Source of the DNA: Stieleria marina | GTDB taxonomy: Bacteria > Planctomycetota > Planctomycetia > Pirellulales > Pirellulaceae | Direction: 5' to 3' | DNA: 64,000 nt | Assembly (NCBI GenBank): GCA_007741555.1 | Contig: CP036526.1 | Coordinates: forward strand, 5,828,001-5,892,000 | In this document: in pieces, positions 1-9,163 of the stretch | Layout of the letters: every line of letters starts with the position of its first letter | Position numbering within the stretch: the first letter of the stretch is position 1 | Translations under genes and position numbers: made by a program | The notes under the pieces: model-generated | What the model saw: the letters and a program-made list of their open reading frames with translations, nothing else | What the model was told of the DNA's origin: nothing | The model's database searches: none

Positions 1-494
1 AAGTCTACGCCGACGAAACGCGGCCACTGCTGCAAGGCGGGCGATTGACGGCATGGGAACTTTCCCAGGCTGGCGTTTCCGTCACGGTGCTGACCGATTC
101 CATGGCCGGCAGCTTGCTGCGAACTGGCAAAGTCGGTGCTGTCATCGTCGGCGCCGACCGCATTGCCGCCAACGGAGACGCTGCAAACAAAATTGGCACC
201 TACCCGCTGGCGGTCTTGGCACGCTATCACGATGTGCCTTTCTACGTGGCGGCTCCCTCCAGCACGTTCGACTTGGAACTGGCAAACGGCGACTTGATTC
301 CCATCGAGGAACGCGAACGGGACGAAGTAGCTTGCCCGCACGGAGTAAAGATCGTTCCGGATGAAGCCAAGGTGATGAACCCAGCGTTCGACGTCACCCC
401 CGCCGATCTCATCAGCACGATCATCACCGAGCGAGGCGTCGTGATGAAGCCCGATCGCGAAAAGCTAGCCGAACACCTCGGCGCCAAACGCTAG
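1..494 (+). CDS. mtnA: S-methyl-5-thioribose-1-phosphate isomerase, C-terminal part
   Basis: This is the C-terminal part (about 163 residues) of MtnA, which converts 5-methylthioribose-1-phosphate to 5-methylthioribulose-1-phosphate in the cytosolic methionine salvage pathway. The frame is open to the left edge (codons from position 3), so the true start lies outside the window; the internal TTG at 45 is not a start. Visible family motifs are [12 protein letters not shown] near the edge, [18 protein letters not shown] (the catalytic Asp lies in this segment) and [12 protein letters not shown]. The end near ITERGVV is typical of the family. The next gene begins 86 bp downstream on the same strand. 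Identification is by motif recognition and is confident. Confidence 0.95.
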   Translation, partial: VYADETRPLLQGGRLTAWELSQAGVSVTVLTDSMAGSLLRTGKVGAVIVGADRIAANGDAANKIGTYPLAVLARYHDVPFYVAAPSSTFDLELANGDLIPIEERERDEVACPHGVKIVPDEAKVMNPAFDVTPADLISTIITERGVVMKPDREKLAEHLGAKR

Positions 495-580
495 AATACA
501 GTCGCCAGAACACGATCACTCAAAACACCAACTTGCAGTACACGCGTCTGAGCGCGAATCAAAACCAAAGGGATGTATCG

Positions 581-1357
581 ATGGCGGAATTGAAGATCGC
601 AGTTCGATTGGATGCGATTCGCATGCCGATCAAATGCGCGCTCGAGCAGGCCGCAAGGCTGGGCGCGTCGGCGGTCGAACTGGATGCCAGAAACGGTGTT
701 CGGCCAACCGATCTGTCCGATACGGGACTACGGCAATTTCGCAAAATGCTCAGCGACTTAAACTTGCGAGTCGCGTCACTTCGTTTTCAAACTCGTCGAG
801 GATATGACGTCGAACAGGACTTGGAGCAACGCGTCGACGCGACCAAATCGGCGATGCGATTTGCATACGATTTGGGATGCCCTGTCGTCGTCAACCAAAT
901 TGGATCAATCCCGGATTCAGACGAAGATCCCAGGTGGGCACCATTCCAAGCGGTCATTCAAGATATCGGGCGTTACGGCGCCAAAATCGGAGCATTTTTT
1001 GCTGCCGAAACGGGCACCGAACCCGGCGAAAAACTCGCCAGCTTCTTAGGCGACGAAGACGATGCGTTCATCGCCGTCGCTCTCAACCCAGGTCAGTTGA
1101 TCGTCAATCGGCACAGCGTGCCGGACACGGTCTCGGCACTGAAACGACGGATTCAAATCGTCAATGCGGTCGACGGCGTACTGGACTTGGCAGCCGGTCG
1201 CGGCATCAATGTTCCGCTGGGACAAGGGACGGCGGATTTTCCGCAATTGCTGGGACTACTGGAGGACATTCAGTACCGAGGTCACTTCGTGGTCGGCCGG
1301 GCCGATTCCAGCTTGGAAGAACTGCAACTGGGCGTCGAATACCTTCGGAACATGTAG
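581..1357 (+). CDS. Xylose-isomerase-like TIM barrel protein (sugar phosphate isomerase/epimerase family)
   Basis: A 258-residue protein with the look of the AP endonuclease 2/xylose isomerase-like TIM barrel superfamily: an N-terminal IAVRLDAIRMPIKCALEQAARLGASAVELDA strand-helix unit (given here only as a landmark, residues 5-36), a central CPVVVNQIGSIP strand, and a C-terminal GHFVVGRADS strand. The ATG at 581 is chosen because an AAAGGG ribosome-binding site lies 8-9 bases upstream; an upstream TTG at 533 in the same frame has no such site. The usual metal-binding Glu/His residues are not obvious, so substrate and even catalysis are unknown. It follows mtnA on the same strand but the 86-bp gap gives no proof of an operon. 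Confidence 0.75.
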   Translation: MAELKIAVRLDAIRMPIKCALEQAARLGASAVELDARNGVRPTDLSDTGLRQFRKMLSDLNLRVASLRFQTRRGYDVEQDLEQRVDATKSAMRFAYDLGCPVVVNQIGSIPDSDEDPRWAPFQAVIQDIGRYGAKIGAFFAAETGTEPGEKLASFLGDEDDAFIAVALNPGQLIVNRHSVPDTVSALKRRIQIVNAVDGVLDLAAGRGINVPLGQGTADFPQLLGLLEDIQYRGHFVVGRADSSLEELQLGVEYLRNM

Positions 1358-1885
1358 CCAATTTCGCTGCACAAACGCCGCTAGACCCCGAACGAGTCCT
1401 ACCGAAACAAGCTGCAAGGCGACCGAACGCACCAACATGCAGCCCCTCCAGGACCGCACCGACGCCATTGCATCGCAACCAGCTGACGCCACAATGCCCC
1501 ATCAGCCACCATTAAAGCCACCTGCGGTTACCTAGTACCCCGCCATTTATTTCGCGGCTATTCGGCGAGGTGTTGAATCCGCCAAAAACGTGTGTGGGTT
1601 GCACCTGCGTCTCATTGACCTGACGGCCTGGCGCAAATACATTCAGCCCCGAAAAGACGTGCTTTTTGCAGTTTTGAGGCTATTCTCAGAGCCGCGATTC
1701 CAGGCCGTGTTAATTGTCGCACGCGATTGTGTCGAAGGAAAGGATTCCCGACCCGACACACCGGCGAAAAATCTTAGCGGCGCGTCTTCCTATTCATTCG
1801 GCCTAATCCAAGTAGCTCGACCCAACGTGCGGCCGAGCAACATCACCCACTTCACCAACCACGACGGTTTCGACAGAGAGATTCC
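1358..1885. other. Intergenic region upstream of ppdK
   Basis: About 530 bp without a convincing gene. A short open frame crosses into ppdK from 1590, but its composition (many Arg, Pro and Ser, no recognisable domain) and its overlap with the ppdK start argue against it. The region holds one good sigma70-type promoter candidate (separate entry), which implies a long leader of roughly 235 nt for ppdK. I see no terminator for the upstream gene. Confidence 0.6.
1615..1643 (+). promoter_or_regulatory. Candidate sigma70 promoter of ppdK
   Basis: TTGACC (1615-1620), a 17-base spacer and TACATT (1638-1643) match the -35/-10 consensus at 5 of 6 and 4 of 6 positions with ideal spacing. It points at ppdK, whose ATG is at 1886. 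Found by eye; no start-site data. Confidence 0.45.
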
Positions 1886-4537
1886 ATGGCGAACAAAATG
1901 GTTTATTACTTCGGCAAAACAAAGACCGAAGGCAAAGGCAAATCCAAATCAATTCTGGGCGGGAAAGGATTGAACCTAGCCGAGATGACTTCGATCGGCT
2001 TACCGGTCCCTCCCGGATTTACGATCACGACTGAAGTCTGCGATCAGTACATCAAGGGCGGCGAAAAACTTCCCAAGGGCTTGATGGAAGAAGTCAACAA
2101 AGCCGTCAAAATCATGGAGAAGGAGCTGAAGAAAAAATTCGGCGACGATTCCAACCCGTTGTTGTTCAGTGTTCGCTCCGGTGCTGCGGTCAGCATGCCG
2201 GGCATGATGAACACGATTTTGAACTTGGGCTTGAACGACGTTTCAACCGCTGGTCTTGCCAAAGCAACCAAGAACGAACGTTTTGCTTACGACGCCTACC
2301 GTCGTTTGATCAACATGTTCGGCGACGTTGTCATGGGCATGGACCACCATCAGTTCGAGGTCGCTTTTGACAAGGTCAAGAAGAAGTACAAAGTCACCGA
2401 AGACACCGAAGTACCTGCCGAAGGTTTGAAAGAACTTTGCGAGGCGTACAAAGCTGTCTACAAGAAACACTGTAAGGAAGAATTCCCGCAGGATCCTGTC
2501 AAGCAACTTGAGCACGCTATCAAGGCTGTGTTCGGTTCTTGGAACACAACACGTGCGGTTCGCTACCGCGAGATCGAAGGCATCCGTGGCTTGCTGGGAA
2601 CAGCTGTCAACGTTCAGTCGATGGTCTACGGCAATATGGGTGACGATTCGGGAACAGGCGTTGCCTTTACCCGAAACCCAAACACTGGCGAAAACAAGTT
2701 CTTCGGCGAATTCCTGATCAATGCTCAGGGCGAAGACGTGGTGGCTGGTATCCGCACACCACAGCCTGTTGCTGAAATGCCAAAGTGGAATCGCCCGGTT
2801 CACAAAGAACTATTGGCGATCAAAAAGATCTTGGAAGATCACTACACGGAGATGCAAGACATCGAGTTCACGATCGAACGTGGAACGCTGTTCATGCTTC
2901 AAACGCGTACCGGAAAACGCACCGGAGTTGCAGCGGTCAAGATCGCTTGCGACATGGTCAAAGAAAAATTGATCGATCAAAAGGAAGCCGTCATGCGGGT
3001 TCCTGCGAACGACCTGACTCAACTGTTGCTGCCTAGTTTCAAGCCAACCGCTCGTAACGCAGCCGACGTGCTGACTCGCGGTTTGCCTGCTTCGCCAGGT
3101 GCTTCGGTGGGCAAGCTTTCCTTTACCGCCGAAGACGCACGTGAACGTGCCGAAGCTGGCGAAAAAGTCATCTTGGTTCGCCAAGAAACGAGCCCAGAAG
3201 ACGTCGACGGCATGAACGCTGCCGCTGGTATTCTGACCAGCACCGGCGGCATGACCAGTCACGCTGCGGTTGTCGCACGTGGTTGGGGAAAGTGCTGCGT
3301 AGCAGGTGCCGGCGAAATCGAAATCAACGCCAAAGGCCAAAAGATCAAGGTCAACGGACGTACGTTCGGCCCCAAGGACATCATCAGCTTGGACGGCACC
3401 ACGGGAGAAGTCATCTCCGGTGAAGTCGAAACGCAAGAGCCAAAGCTGTCCGGTGACTTTGCCAAATTGATGAAATGGGCTGACGGTTATCGCACCTTGG
3501 ACGTTCGCACCAACGCGGACTCCCCCAAGGACAGCAAACGTGCCCGCGAATTCGGTGCTCAAGGCATCGGCCTTTGCCGCACCGAGCACATGTTCTTTGA
3601 AGCGGACCGAATCATTCACATGCGTGCAATGATCTTGGCTGAAACCGAAAACGATCGTCGTGCGGCTCTGAAGAAGTTGCTGCCGTTCCAACGCAAAGAC
3701 TTCGAAGGCATCTTCAAAGCCATGAACGGACTGCCAGTTACAGTTCGTTTGCTTGATCCGCCTCTTCACGAATTCTTGCCTCACGAACCGGCCGCTCAAA
3801 AAGCCATGGCGAAAGAGCTGGGCGTCAAGCCAGCCGAGATCGTCAAGCGTGCGGAAGCACTGCACGAGTCCAACCCCATGTTGGGTCACCGTGGATGTCG
3901 CTTGAGCGTGACGTATCCCGAAATCTTGGAAATGCAAGTTCGCGCGATCGTCGAAGCCGCGATCAACTGCTCAAAGAAAAAGATCAAGGCTCAGCCCGAG
4001 ATCATGATTCCTTTGGTCGGTACTGCTGCGGAACTGAAAATGTTGCGTGCCCAGGTCGAAGCAACGATCGAAGAAGTTGTTACGCAGAAGAAATTCGCTG
4101 GCAAACTGGACATTTTGATCGGTACCATGATCGAAATCCCGCGTGCTGCGTTGACCGCTGACGAAGTCGCCGAGTACGCCGACTTCTTTAGCTTCGGCAC
4201 TAACGACTTGACTCAAATGACGTTCGGTTACAGCCGTGACGACATCAACACGTTCTTGCCTGACTACTTGTCACAAGACATCCTGCACGTTGATCCGTTC
4301 CAGTCGCTGGATCAAACCGGTGTAGGCCAATTGGTCGACATGGGCGTCACCAAAGGTCGTCAGACAAAGAACAAACTGAAAATCGGTATCTGTGGCGAAC
4401 ACGGTGGTGACCCATCGTCGATCGACTTCTGCAACCGAGTCGGATTGGACTACGTCAGCTGCAGCCCCTTCCGCGTGCCCATCGCACGCTTGGCGGCCGC
4501 ACAAGCAGCTCTGACCCTGAAGAAGAACAGCAAGTAG
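1886..4537 (+). CDS. ppdK: Pyruvate, phosphate dikinase
   Basis: An 883-residue cytosolic enzyme that interconverts pyruvate + ATP + Pi and PEP + AMP + PPi, linking glycolysis and gluconeogenesis. Length matches the family (about 870-900). Domains in order: N-terminal nucleotide-binding domain starting with a Gly/Lys-rich SILGGKGLNLAEM segment near residue 25; central swivelling phosphohistidine domain with GGMTSHAAVVARG, catalytic His at residue 459; C-terminal PEP/pyruvate TIM barrel with GICGEHGG, catalytic Cys at residue 836. The ATG at 1886 follows a GAGAG site. Codon use is strongly biased, as expected for a highly expressed gene, and this creates a long antisense shadow frame. It has its own promoter candidate and a terminator, so it is probably monocistronic. 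Confidence 0.98.
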   Translation: MANKMVYYFGKTKTEGKGKSKSILGGKGLNLAEMTSIGLPVPPGFTITTEVCDQYIKGGEKLPKGLMEEVNKAVKIMEKELKKKFGDDSNPLLFSVRSGAAVSMPGMMNTILNLGLNDVSTAGLAKATKNERFAYDAYRRLINMFGDVVMGMDHHQFEVAFDKVKKKYKVTEDTEVPAEGLKELCEAYKAVYKKHCKEEFPQDPVKQLEHAIKAVFGSWNTTRAVRYREIEGIRGLLGTAVNVQSMVYGNMGDDSGTGVAFTRNPNTGENKFFGEFLINAQGEDVVAGIRTPQPVAEMPKWNRPVHKELLAIKKILEDHYTEMQDIEFTIERGTLFMLQTRTGKRTGVAAVKIACDMVKEKLIDQKEAVMRVPANDLTQLLLPSFKPTARNAADVLTRGLPASPGASVGKLSFTAEDARERAEAGEKVILVRQETSPEDVDGMNAAAGILTSTGGMTSHAAVVARGWGKCCVAGAGEIEINAKGQKIKVNGRTFGPKDIISLDGTTGEVISGEVETQEPKLSGDFAKLMKWADGYRTLDVRTNADSPKDSKRAREFGAQGIGLCRTEHMFFEADRIIHMRAMILAETENDRRAALKKLLPFQRKDFEGIFKAMNGLPVTVRLLDPPLHEFLPHEPAAQKAMAKELGVKPAEIVKRAEALHESNPMLGHRGCRLSVTYPEILEMQVRAIVEAAINCSKKKIKAQPEIMIPLVGTAAELKMLRAQVEATIEEVVTQKKFAGKLDILIGTMIEIPRAALTADEVAEYADFFSFGTNDLTQMTFGYSRDDINTFLPDYLSQDILHVDPFQSLDQTGVGQLVDMGVTKGRQTKNKLKIGICGEHGGDPSSIDFCNRVGLDYVSCSPFRVPIARLAAAQAALTLKKNSK

Positions 4538-4570
4538 TTGCCGAACCATAGCGAAACCCGCTAACATCAA

Positions 4571-4605
4571 AGAGTTCAGGTCGATCCGGCCTGAGCTCTT
4601 TTTTT
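4571..4605 (+). terminator. Rho-independent terminator of ppdK
   Basis: A 10-bp stem (AGAGTTCAGG at 4571-4580 with CCTGAGCTCT at 4590-4599, one G-T pair) is followed directly by a run of seven T. It lies 33 bp after the ppdK stop. Confidence 0.85.
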
Positions 4606-4741
4606 ATGCCATTCATCAAATGTTAGCCGCTGCCGCTAGCCACGAGCCTTTCACCGGCATAGCCGTGTGAGCGGGGCCTGTGGCTAGCTTCAGCGCCTGA
4701 CTCCAGCGTCTGGCCGATCTGAACCAAGCTAAGAGTCACCC

Positions 4742-5080
4742 ATGACCGATATTCACGCCAAGTACAGCGAAGTCGAAAAGCTAATTGACGACGAGAAGTT
4801 CGAGGAAGCCATCACCGGCCTCAACGAAATCGTCGCCGAAGACGAATCGTTCGTCCTGGCTCATTTGGCCCTCGCTCGCGTTTACACCAAAACCGGCCAA
4901 CACGATTTGGCCATCCAGCACGGCGAAAAAGTCGTTGAACTTGAGCCTACCGATTCGTTCAACTTCACCGCACTGAGCGTGACTTACCAGAGAGCCTGGG
5001 CTGGCACGCAAGAGCAGCAGTACATCCAGAAAGCCGAAGACGCGATGGCCAAAGCCCAGATGATTCAGTCGCAGAGCTAG
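4742..5080 (+). CDS. Small tetratricopeptide-repeat protein
   Basis: A 112-residue cytosolic protein (no signal peptide or membrane segment) made of about three TPR helical pairs. Typical TPR spacing is seen in VEKLIDDEKFEEAITGLNEIV (residues ~11-31), the following LAHLALARVYTKTGQHDLAI pair (residues ~40-59), and a last pair after residue 74 that contains YQRAWAGTQ. TPR proteins are protein-protein scaffolds; the partner cannot be read from the sequence. Planctomycetes often encode a short TPR protein of this kind, but I know of no assigned role. It is convergent with the ABC ATPase gene that follows. Confidence 0.85.
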   Translation: MTDIHAKYSEVEKLIDDEKFEEAITGLNEIVAEDESFVLAHLALARVYTKTGQHDLAIQHGEKVVELEPTDSFNFTALSVTYQRAWAGTQEQQYIQKAEDAMAKAQMIQSQS

Positions 5081-5262
5081 TAGCGAAATTCGCTACCGGG
5101 CTAGCCGCCAATCCCGATGCTGACGTGGCCGCGATGGCTTCAACGCGACGTGCGACGTGAAGCGAAAAAGACTTCGGTCCGGCGATGGTTTTCCATTGCC
5201 CGACACACGTGGCCTTTACGCAACGATTCACCTTCACACATCAATTCGCCATTTCACATCGA

Positions 5263-5979
5263 TTAGGTGGCCACCACTTGGCCGTCCTTGATGTAGATCG
5301 TTTGCTTGGCTTGGTCGGCGATGTTTTGGTCATGCGTGACCACAATTAGCGTTGTACCGTGCTGGGAATTGAGCTCGCTGAGTACTTTCATGATGTCGAT
5401 GCCGCTTTGGCTGTCCAAGGCTCCGGTGGGTTCATCGGCCAAGACCATCGCAGGACTATTTGCCAGGGCACGCGCGATAGCAACCCGCTGCCGCTGACCG
5501 TTCGACAACTGCTTTGGCAAATGGTTGACACGATTCGCCAACCCGACCTGCTCCAACAACCGCTTGGCGTGCATGATTCGCTGCTGAGAATCACGCGATG
5601 TTTCGAACATGGGGATCTGCACGTTTTCCAGCGCCGTCAAATTCGGTAGCAGGTAAAACGATTGAAACACAAACCCGATCTGCTGCGAACGCAATTGATC
5701 CAAGTTCGTGTTTGATTGGATCCTTTGACCGCTAAACAAAACATCACCCGTCGTTGGTCGATCCAACGCTCCGATCATGTTTAGCATCGTTGACTTGCCG
5801 CTTCCGCTGGGCCCCATGATCGACAGAAAGTCGCCCCGGGCAATGTCCAGCGAAACGTTGTCCAAAGCTTTGACGTTTCCTTCGGCATAGTGTTTCGTTA
5901 CGCCGACCAGCGACACAATCGGGCTATCCGAGAGCATTGTCGTATTTGCTTGCGTACCGACTTCGCTTGCTTTCGTCAT
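5263..5979 (-). CDS. ABC transporter ATP-binding protein (LolD/MacB-type), orphan
   Basis: A 238-residue ATPase of the LolD/MacB/YtrE group, which normally powers an FtsX-like permease for lipoprotein or peptide export. Walker A is GPSGSGKST (near residue 56), the Q-loop is in FVFQSFYLLPNLTALENV, Walker B is MVLADEPTGALDS and the H-loop is VVTHD. The signature motif reads LSNGQRQR rather than LSGGQ, a tolerated change. The ATG at 5979 has an AGGA site 7 bases upstream. Oddly, no permease gene lies on either side: upstream is a divergent secreted-protein gene, downstream the convergent TPR gene. The partner must be encoded elsewhere. Confidence 0.93.
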   Translation of the reverse strand: MTKASEVGTQANTTMLSDSPIVSLVGVTKHYAEGNVKALDNVSLDIARGDFLSIMGPSGSGKSTMLNMIGALDRPTTGDVLFSGQRIQSNTNLDQLRSQQIGFVFQSFYLLPNLTALENVQIPMFETSRDSQQRIMHAKRLLEQVGLANRVNHLPKQLSNGQRQRVAIARALANSPAMVLADEPTGALDSQSGIDIMKVLSELNSQHGTTLIVVTHDQNIADQAKQTIYIKDGQVVAT

Positions 5980-6052
5980 CAGGAATCCTAGAATCAGCTC
6001 TCTGCAATCAGGTCTGGCATTCGTTTACTCATCACACGCTTCACAGCAAACC

Positions 6053-6967
6053 ATGCAATTATTGTCTGCCAAGTCTATCGCATTCGTGTTAGGGATGCTG
6101 GCCGGTTCAGCGATTTGCGCGTCGGCTCAAGACAGTGCCACGACCAATTTGCAGTCGCAGCAAAACGCGTCGGCGACTCGCAAACCGATCACGCTGATAT
6201 CGTCGGGCGTCAAGTATCCAGCCGCAGACGTTGCATCAGGCAATTGGAACCGCGCGATCCTGCTTTCTAATTCTAAAATCGTCAGCGGCGACATTGAAAA
6301 GCTATCCAGCGGCATTCGCGACGCTGCGACTGCGTTTTCACTGACGATTCTGGCGACCGTCTCGCCTCCGCAGCAACCCGGTGGGCAGTACGTTCTTCGC
6401 AACGTGGGCGTCGGCTACAGCGTTCCGATTCGTGGCGTCCCCACCATCGTGACCGAATCCACCGCAAACGAGCTTGGCGGCGGGCTGGGATTCATTTCTC
6501 GCAAGATCCTTGGATCCAGCGTGACGGAATTGGCGCAAGTCAACACGATCGTCCAGACCACAACGCTGCTAGTGTTCGATGCTCCTTCGGTGATGCTGCG
6601 AAACGGCAAACACTTGAAACTAGTCACCCGTCACATGATCTGGATTGATCCGGTAACGGGCGAAGGCGCGACGATCGTTTGGTTACTAGGAAACAACGCC
6701 CAAGGCCAACTAACGCCTGTTAATGAACCACTCAGGCTGTTCGCCCATGGCACCAAAGAAAGCAAACGCATTCACGTGGATGGAAACGAGTTTTCGCTGC
6801 TCGGCTTTCCAAATGAAAAAGCGTTTGCGTTGGAAGATCTGCCTCCCGGAAAGAAAGTGCCGTGGACGCGAGAGCTTGCGGCAATCGCTGCGTTGCCGAA
6901 ATACAGCCTCCAGCAAATTCCCGAACTATCGCAAAAAATGAACGACGCGATTGCCGCCGCTCAATGA
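6053..6967 (+). CDS. Secreted protein of unknown function
   Basis: A 304-residue protein with a clear Sec signal peptide (residues 1-25: hydrophobic IAFVLGMLAGSAICASA, likely cut after ASA). The mature part is Ser/Thr- and Gln-rich at first and then mixed alpha/beta, with no domain that I recognise. It contains VRLT-like beta strands around an FIYE-free core and ends in a helical tail (residues ~275-304). The gene overlaps the next one by the four bases ATGA, so the two are probably translationally coupled, although a secreted protein and a cytosolic methyltransferase-like enzyme are an unexpected pair. It is divergent from the ABC ATPase gene, with 73 bp between starts. Confidence 0.85.
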   Translation: MQLLSAKSIAFVLGMLAGSAICASAQDSATTNLQSQQNASATRKPITLISSGVKYPAADVASGNWNRAILLSNSKIVSGDIEKLSSGIRDAATAFSLTILATVSPPQQPGGQYVLRNVGVGYSVPIRGVPTIVTESTANELGGGLGFISRKILGSSVTELAQVNTIVQTTTLLVFDAPSVMLRNGKHLKLVTRHMIWIDPVTGEGATIVWLLGNNAQGQLTPVNEPLRLFAHGTKESKRIHVDGNEFSLLGFPNEKAFALEDLPPGKKVPWTRELAAIAALPKYSLQQIPELSQKMNDAIAAAQ

Positions 6968-7803
6968 GCAAACTGACGATCCTGGACGGTCCGGTAGGGA
7001 CACAGCTAGACGCTCGCGGCATTTCAATCGACGGCCCCAAATGGAGTGCTGCGGCAATTGCACAGCAGGGCAACGTCATTGCCGACATCCATCGCGACTA
7101 CGCCGCTGCGGGCGCGACGATTCATACAGCCAATACGTTTCGCACCAAACGACGTTCGGTGGGCGATCGCTGGAAACAGCTGACTGCCGCGGCGATCCAG
7201 ATGACGCGCCAATTGATCGGCACAGAAATGCGAGTCGCAGGCAGTATCGCGCCGCTACAGGATTGCTACCGCCGCGATTTGTCGCCTGCCGATTCCGATC
7301 CGAAAACCACAGCGATTGAACACCGCGAAATGGCGATGGAGCTGGCACAATGCGGTTGTGACCTGCTGCTGTGCGAAACGTTTCCGCACCCAGGCGAAGC
7401 ATTGATCGCAGTCCAGCAAGCCGTGCAGACAGGCAAACCGACGTGGCTGTCGCTCAGCGCCGGGCCGGACGGTGACTTGCTGACGCCCGCCGAAGTCGCA
7501 CAGTGCGCTCGACGGGCGGTCGACGCTGGCGTCGAGGCGGTTTTAGTAAATTGCATTGGTGCAACGTGGACGCTGCCGTTCGTCGAAGCGATCGCCAGGG
7601 CCAATCTTGGCGTACCGATCGGCGCCTATGCCAATGCGGGGCGGACCAGCGAATCGATCCCGTGGAATGACTCAAGTGACAAGAGCACCGCAGCGTATCG
7701 AGAGCTAGCGAAAACGTGGGTCGACGCCGGAGCAACGATCCTTGGCGGCTGCTGTGGCACGACGCCAGCGCACACTGCCAGCTTACAAAGCCTGACTACC
7801 TAG
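6964..7803 (+). CDS. Homocysteine S-methyltransferase family protein
   Basis: A 279-residue zinc-dependent methyltransferase of the BHMT/MmuM/MetH N-domain family, which transfers a methyl group to homocysteine to make methionine. The barrel starts with ILDGPVGTQLDARG and the three zinc-ligand cysteines are present: LVNCIGA (residue ~198) and GGCCGTTPAH (residues ~261-262). The length fits the stand-alone family (about 300). Its start is the ATG at 6964, inside the TGA stop of the previous gene (ATGA overlap). The methyl donor (S-methylmethionine, betaine or other) cannot be decided from sequence. Together with mtnA at the window edge it hints at sulphur amino acid metabolism nearby, but the genes are 6 kb apart. 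Confidence 0.9.
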   Translation: MSKLTILDGPVGTQLDARGISIDGPKWSAAAIAQQGNVIADIHRDYAAAGATIHTANTFRTKRRSVGDRWKQLTAAAIQMTRQLIGTEMRVAGSIAPLQDCYRRDLSPADSDPKTTAIEHREMAMELAQCGCDLLLCETFPHPGEALIAVQQAVQTGKPTWLSLSAGPDGDLLTPAEVAQCARRAVDAGVEAVLVNCIGATWTLPFVEAIARANLGVPIGAYANAGRTSESIPWNDSSDKSTAAYRELAKTWVDAGATILGGCCGTTPAHTASLQSLTT

Positions 7804-7860
7804 ACGACCGAAAGGCAGCCACGCAGGACCGTGACACTCCACCAGCGTCACGAGAACCAA

Positions 7861-8829
7861 TTACTTGGTGCGCCTGGTCAACGTTCGCACGGCAGTTCGC
7901 GGCGGCTGAACATTTACATTCGGTTCAGCAGCGCGGGACGGCAAAGTAGTTCGTGCCGCAACGCCGGCGATCACTTCAGCGAATTGCTTTTTCGTCACAT
8001 CGTCAACTTGAGGCAATCGTCCTGCAACGTCGACCATCGCGGGCGGGTTTTTCGCCGAAGCCTGGGAGACTTGCCCAATGAACCTGGCCGTCTCAGTGAA
8101 ATTGCTATCCGCCGAACGACCGATCACCCCGCTCAAAGTTCTGACGATCAAGTCGGTGCCGATGCCATGAAACTGAACAAACACGTCCAGTGTTCCGGTA
8201 ACGGTTGTCGAACCGCTCGCCGATTTCGCGTAGCCACTGCGAAGCACAAAGACGCCGCTCCCTTTGATCGGCTTGGCAGTCATCTTGCCGTCGTACATTC
8301 CGTCCGCGACGAAAATGTGCAGGTTCGAATCGCCATAGATCAAGTCCACCGTGCAAGTTGTGCCGGCACCGTCCTGGGCTTCCAACTGATACTTGCCCGT
8401 CCGTCGGGTTTGGACTTGGGTGATCCCCATTAAGTCCCATAACCCCACAAGCGTTTCGCTATTGCGCGTCAAGAATAAGAACATGTCGCGATCACAATCG
8501 ATTGCCTGGGTCGGAAGTCGTCGATAAATAGTCGGCGATTTCGCAATCGAAGTGATGCGTTTTCTTGCTTGAGGCGTCAGGCGATTCATCGGCAAACTAG
8601 CCAACACCTGCTTGCGCTGCGAACTGCTACTGAGTCCGGAGAACGGGTTGCCAATCGATTTTGGTTCGGCGGATTGGCTAGAAGAGCAGCAGGAAAGGTT
8701 CAATCCAGCGCCCAACAATGCTGGGATCAGCAATGCAAACACGACGGCTCTCAGGCCACGTGCAGACGTATTGATCGAACCTACCGCCACCGAAGTCCCC
8801 CGACCGGTTGTAACTGTGGCCACCACCAC
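7861..8829 (-). CDS. Unknown exported or membrane-anchored protein
   Basis: A 322-residue protein beginning with GTG at 8829. After about 26 polar residues there is one hydrophobic stretch, LRAVVFALLIPALLGAGLNL, followed by SCC; this may be a signal peptide or a non-canonical lipobox, since the residue at -3 is Asn rather than Leu. The soluble part has a Ser/Thr-rich beta region (residues ~150-240, with GVFVLRSGYAKSASGSTTVTG) and an Arg/Thr-rich tail. I do not recognise the family. It is convergent with the methyltransferase-like gene and divergent from pgk. A later start is possible. Confidence 0.75.
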   Translation of the reverse strand: MVVATVTTGRGTSVAVGSINTSARGLRAVVFALLIPALLGAGLNLSCCSSSQSAEPKSIGNPFSGLSSSSQRKQVLASLPMNRLTPQARKRITSIAKSPTIYRRLPTQAIDCDRDMFLFLTRNSETLVGLWDLMGITQVQTRRTGKYQLEAQDGAGTTCTVDLIYGDSNLHIFVADGMYDGKMTAKPIKGSGVFVLRSGYAKSASGSTTVTGTLDVFVQFHGIGTDLIVRTLSGVIGRSADSNFTETARFIGQVSQASAKNPPAMVDVAGRLPQVDDVTKKQFAEVIAGVAARTTLPSRAAEPNVNVQPPRTAVRTLTRRTK

Positions 8830-9163
8830 AGAGCGCTATCCCAGCGGCAATCTGCTACTTGGGGCACTTGGAATATCTATTCGGCGTTTGGTTCGCCATT
8901 GTTAAGAAAAACAACGCCCGGGAAACAGAACCGCCGCGAGTTCATCACCAAGACCGCTAATTTGCCAATCGTCCAGGACGAATTGCCCCGACTCGACACT
9001 TCCGTTTGTTTTCCGATAATCAGGGAGCGATATCAAACATTTGCTGCGACGCCAGTAAACCGCCGGCGCGAGCCACAGTCCCACTGAAGCTGATAAATCA
9101 CCGCAAAAAGCCCTGTGCCAAGCGATATCAGTTCCCCCAACCACCTCCTAACGAAATCCAAGC
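8830..9163. other. Divergent intergenic region upstream of pgk
   Basis: About 330 bp between two divergently transcribed genes. It should hold the promoters of both. I find no convincing gene, no strong hairpin and no clear -35/-10 pair. Confidence 0.5.

Noticed and set aside
1590-1973. Short plus-strand frame upstream of and overlapping the ppdK start
   Set aside because: It overlaps the ppdK start, contains the promoter candidate and has an unnatural composition.
2810-3937. Antisense open frame of 375 codons within ppdK
   Set aside because: Produced by the codon bias of ppdK; no domain or ribosome-binding site.
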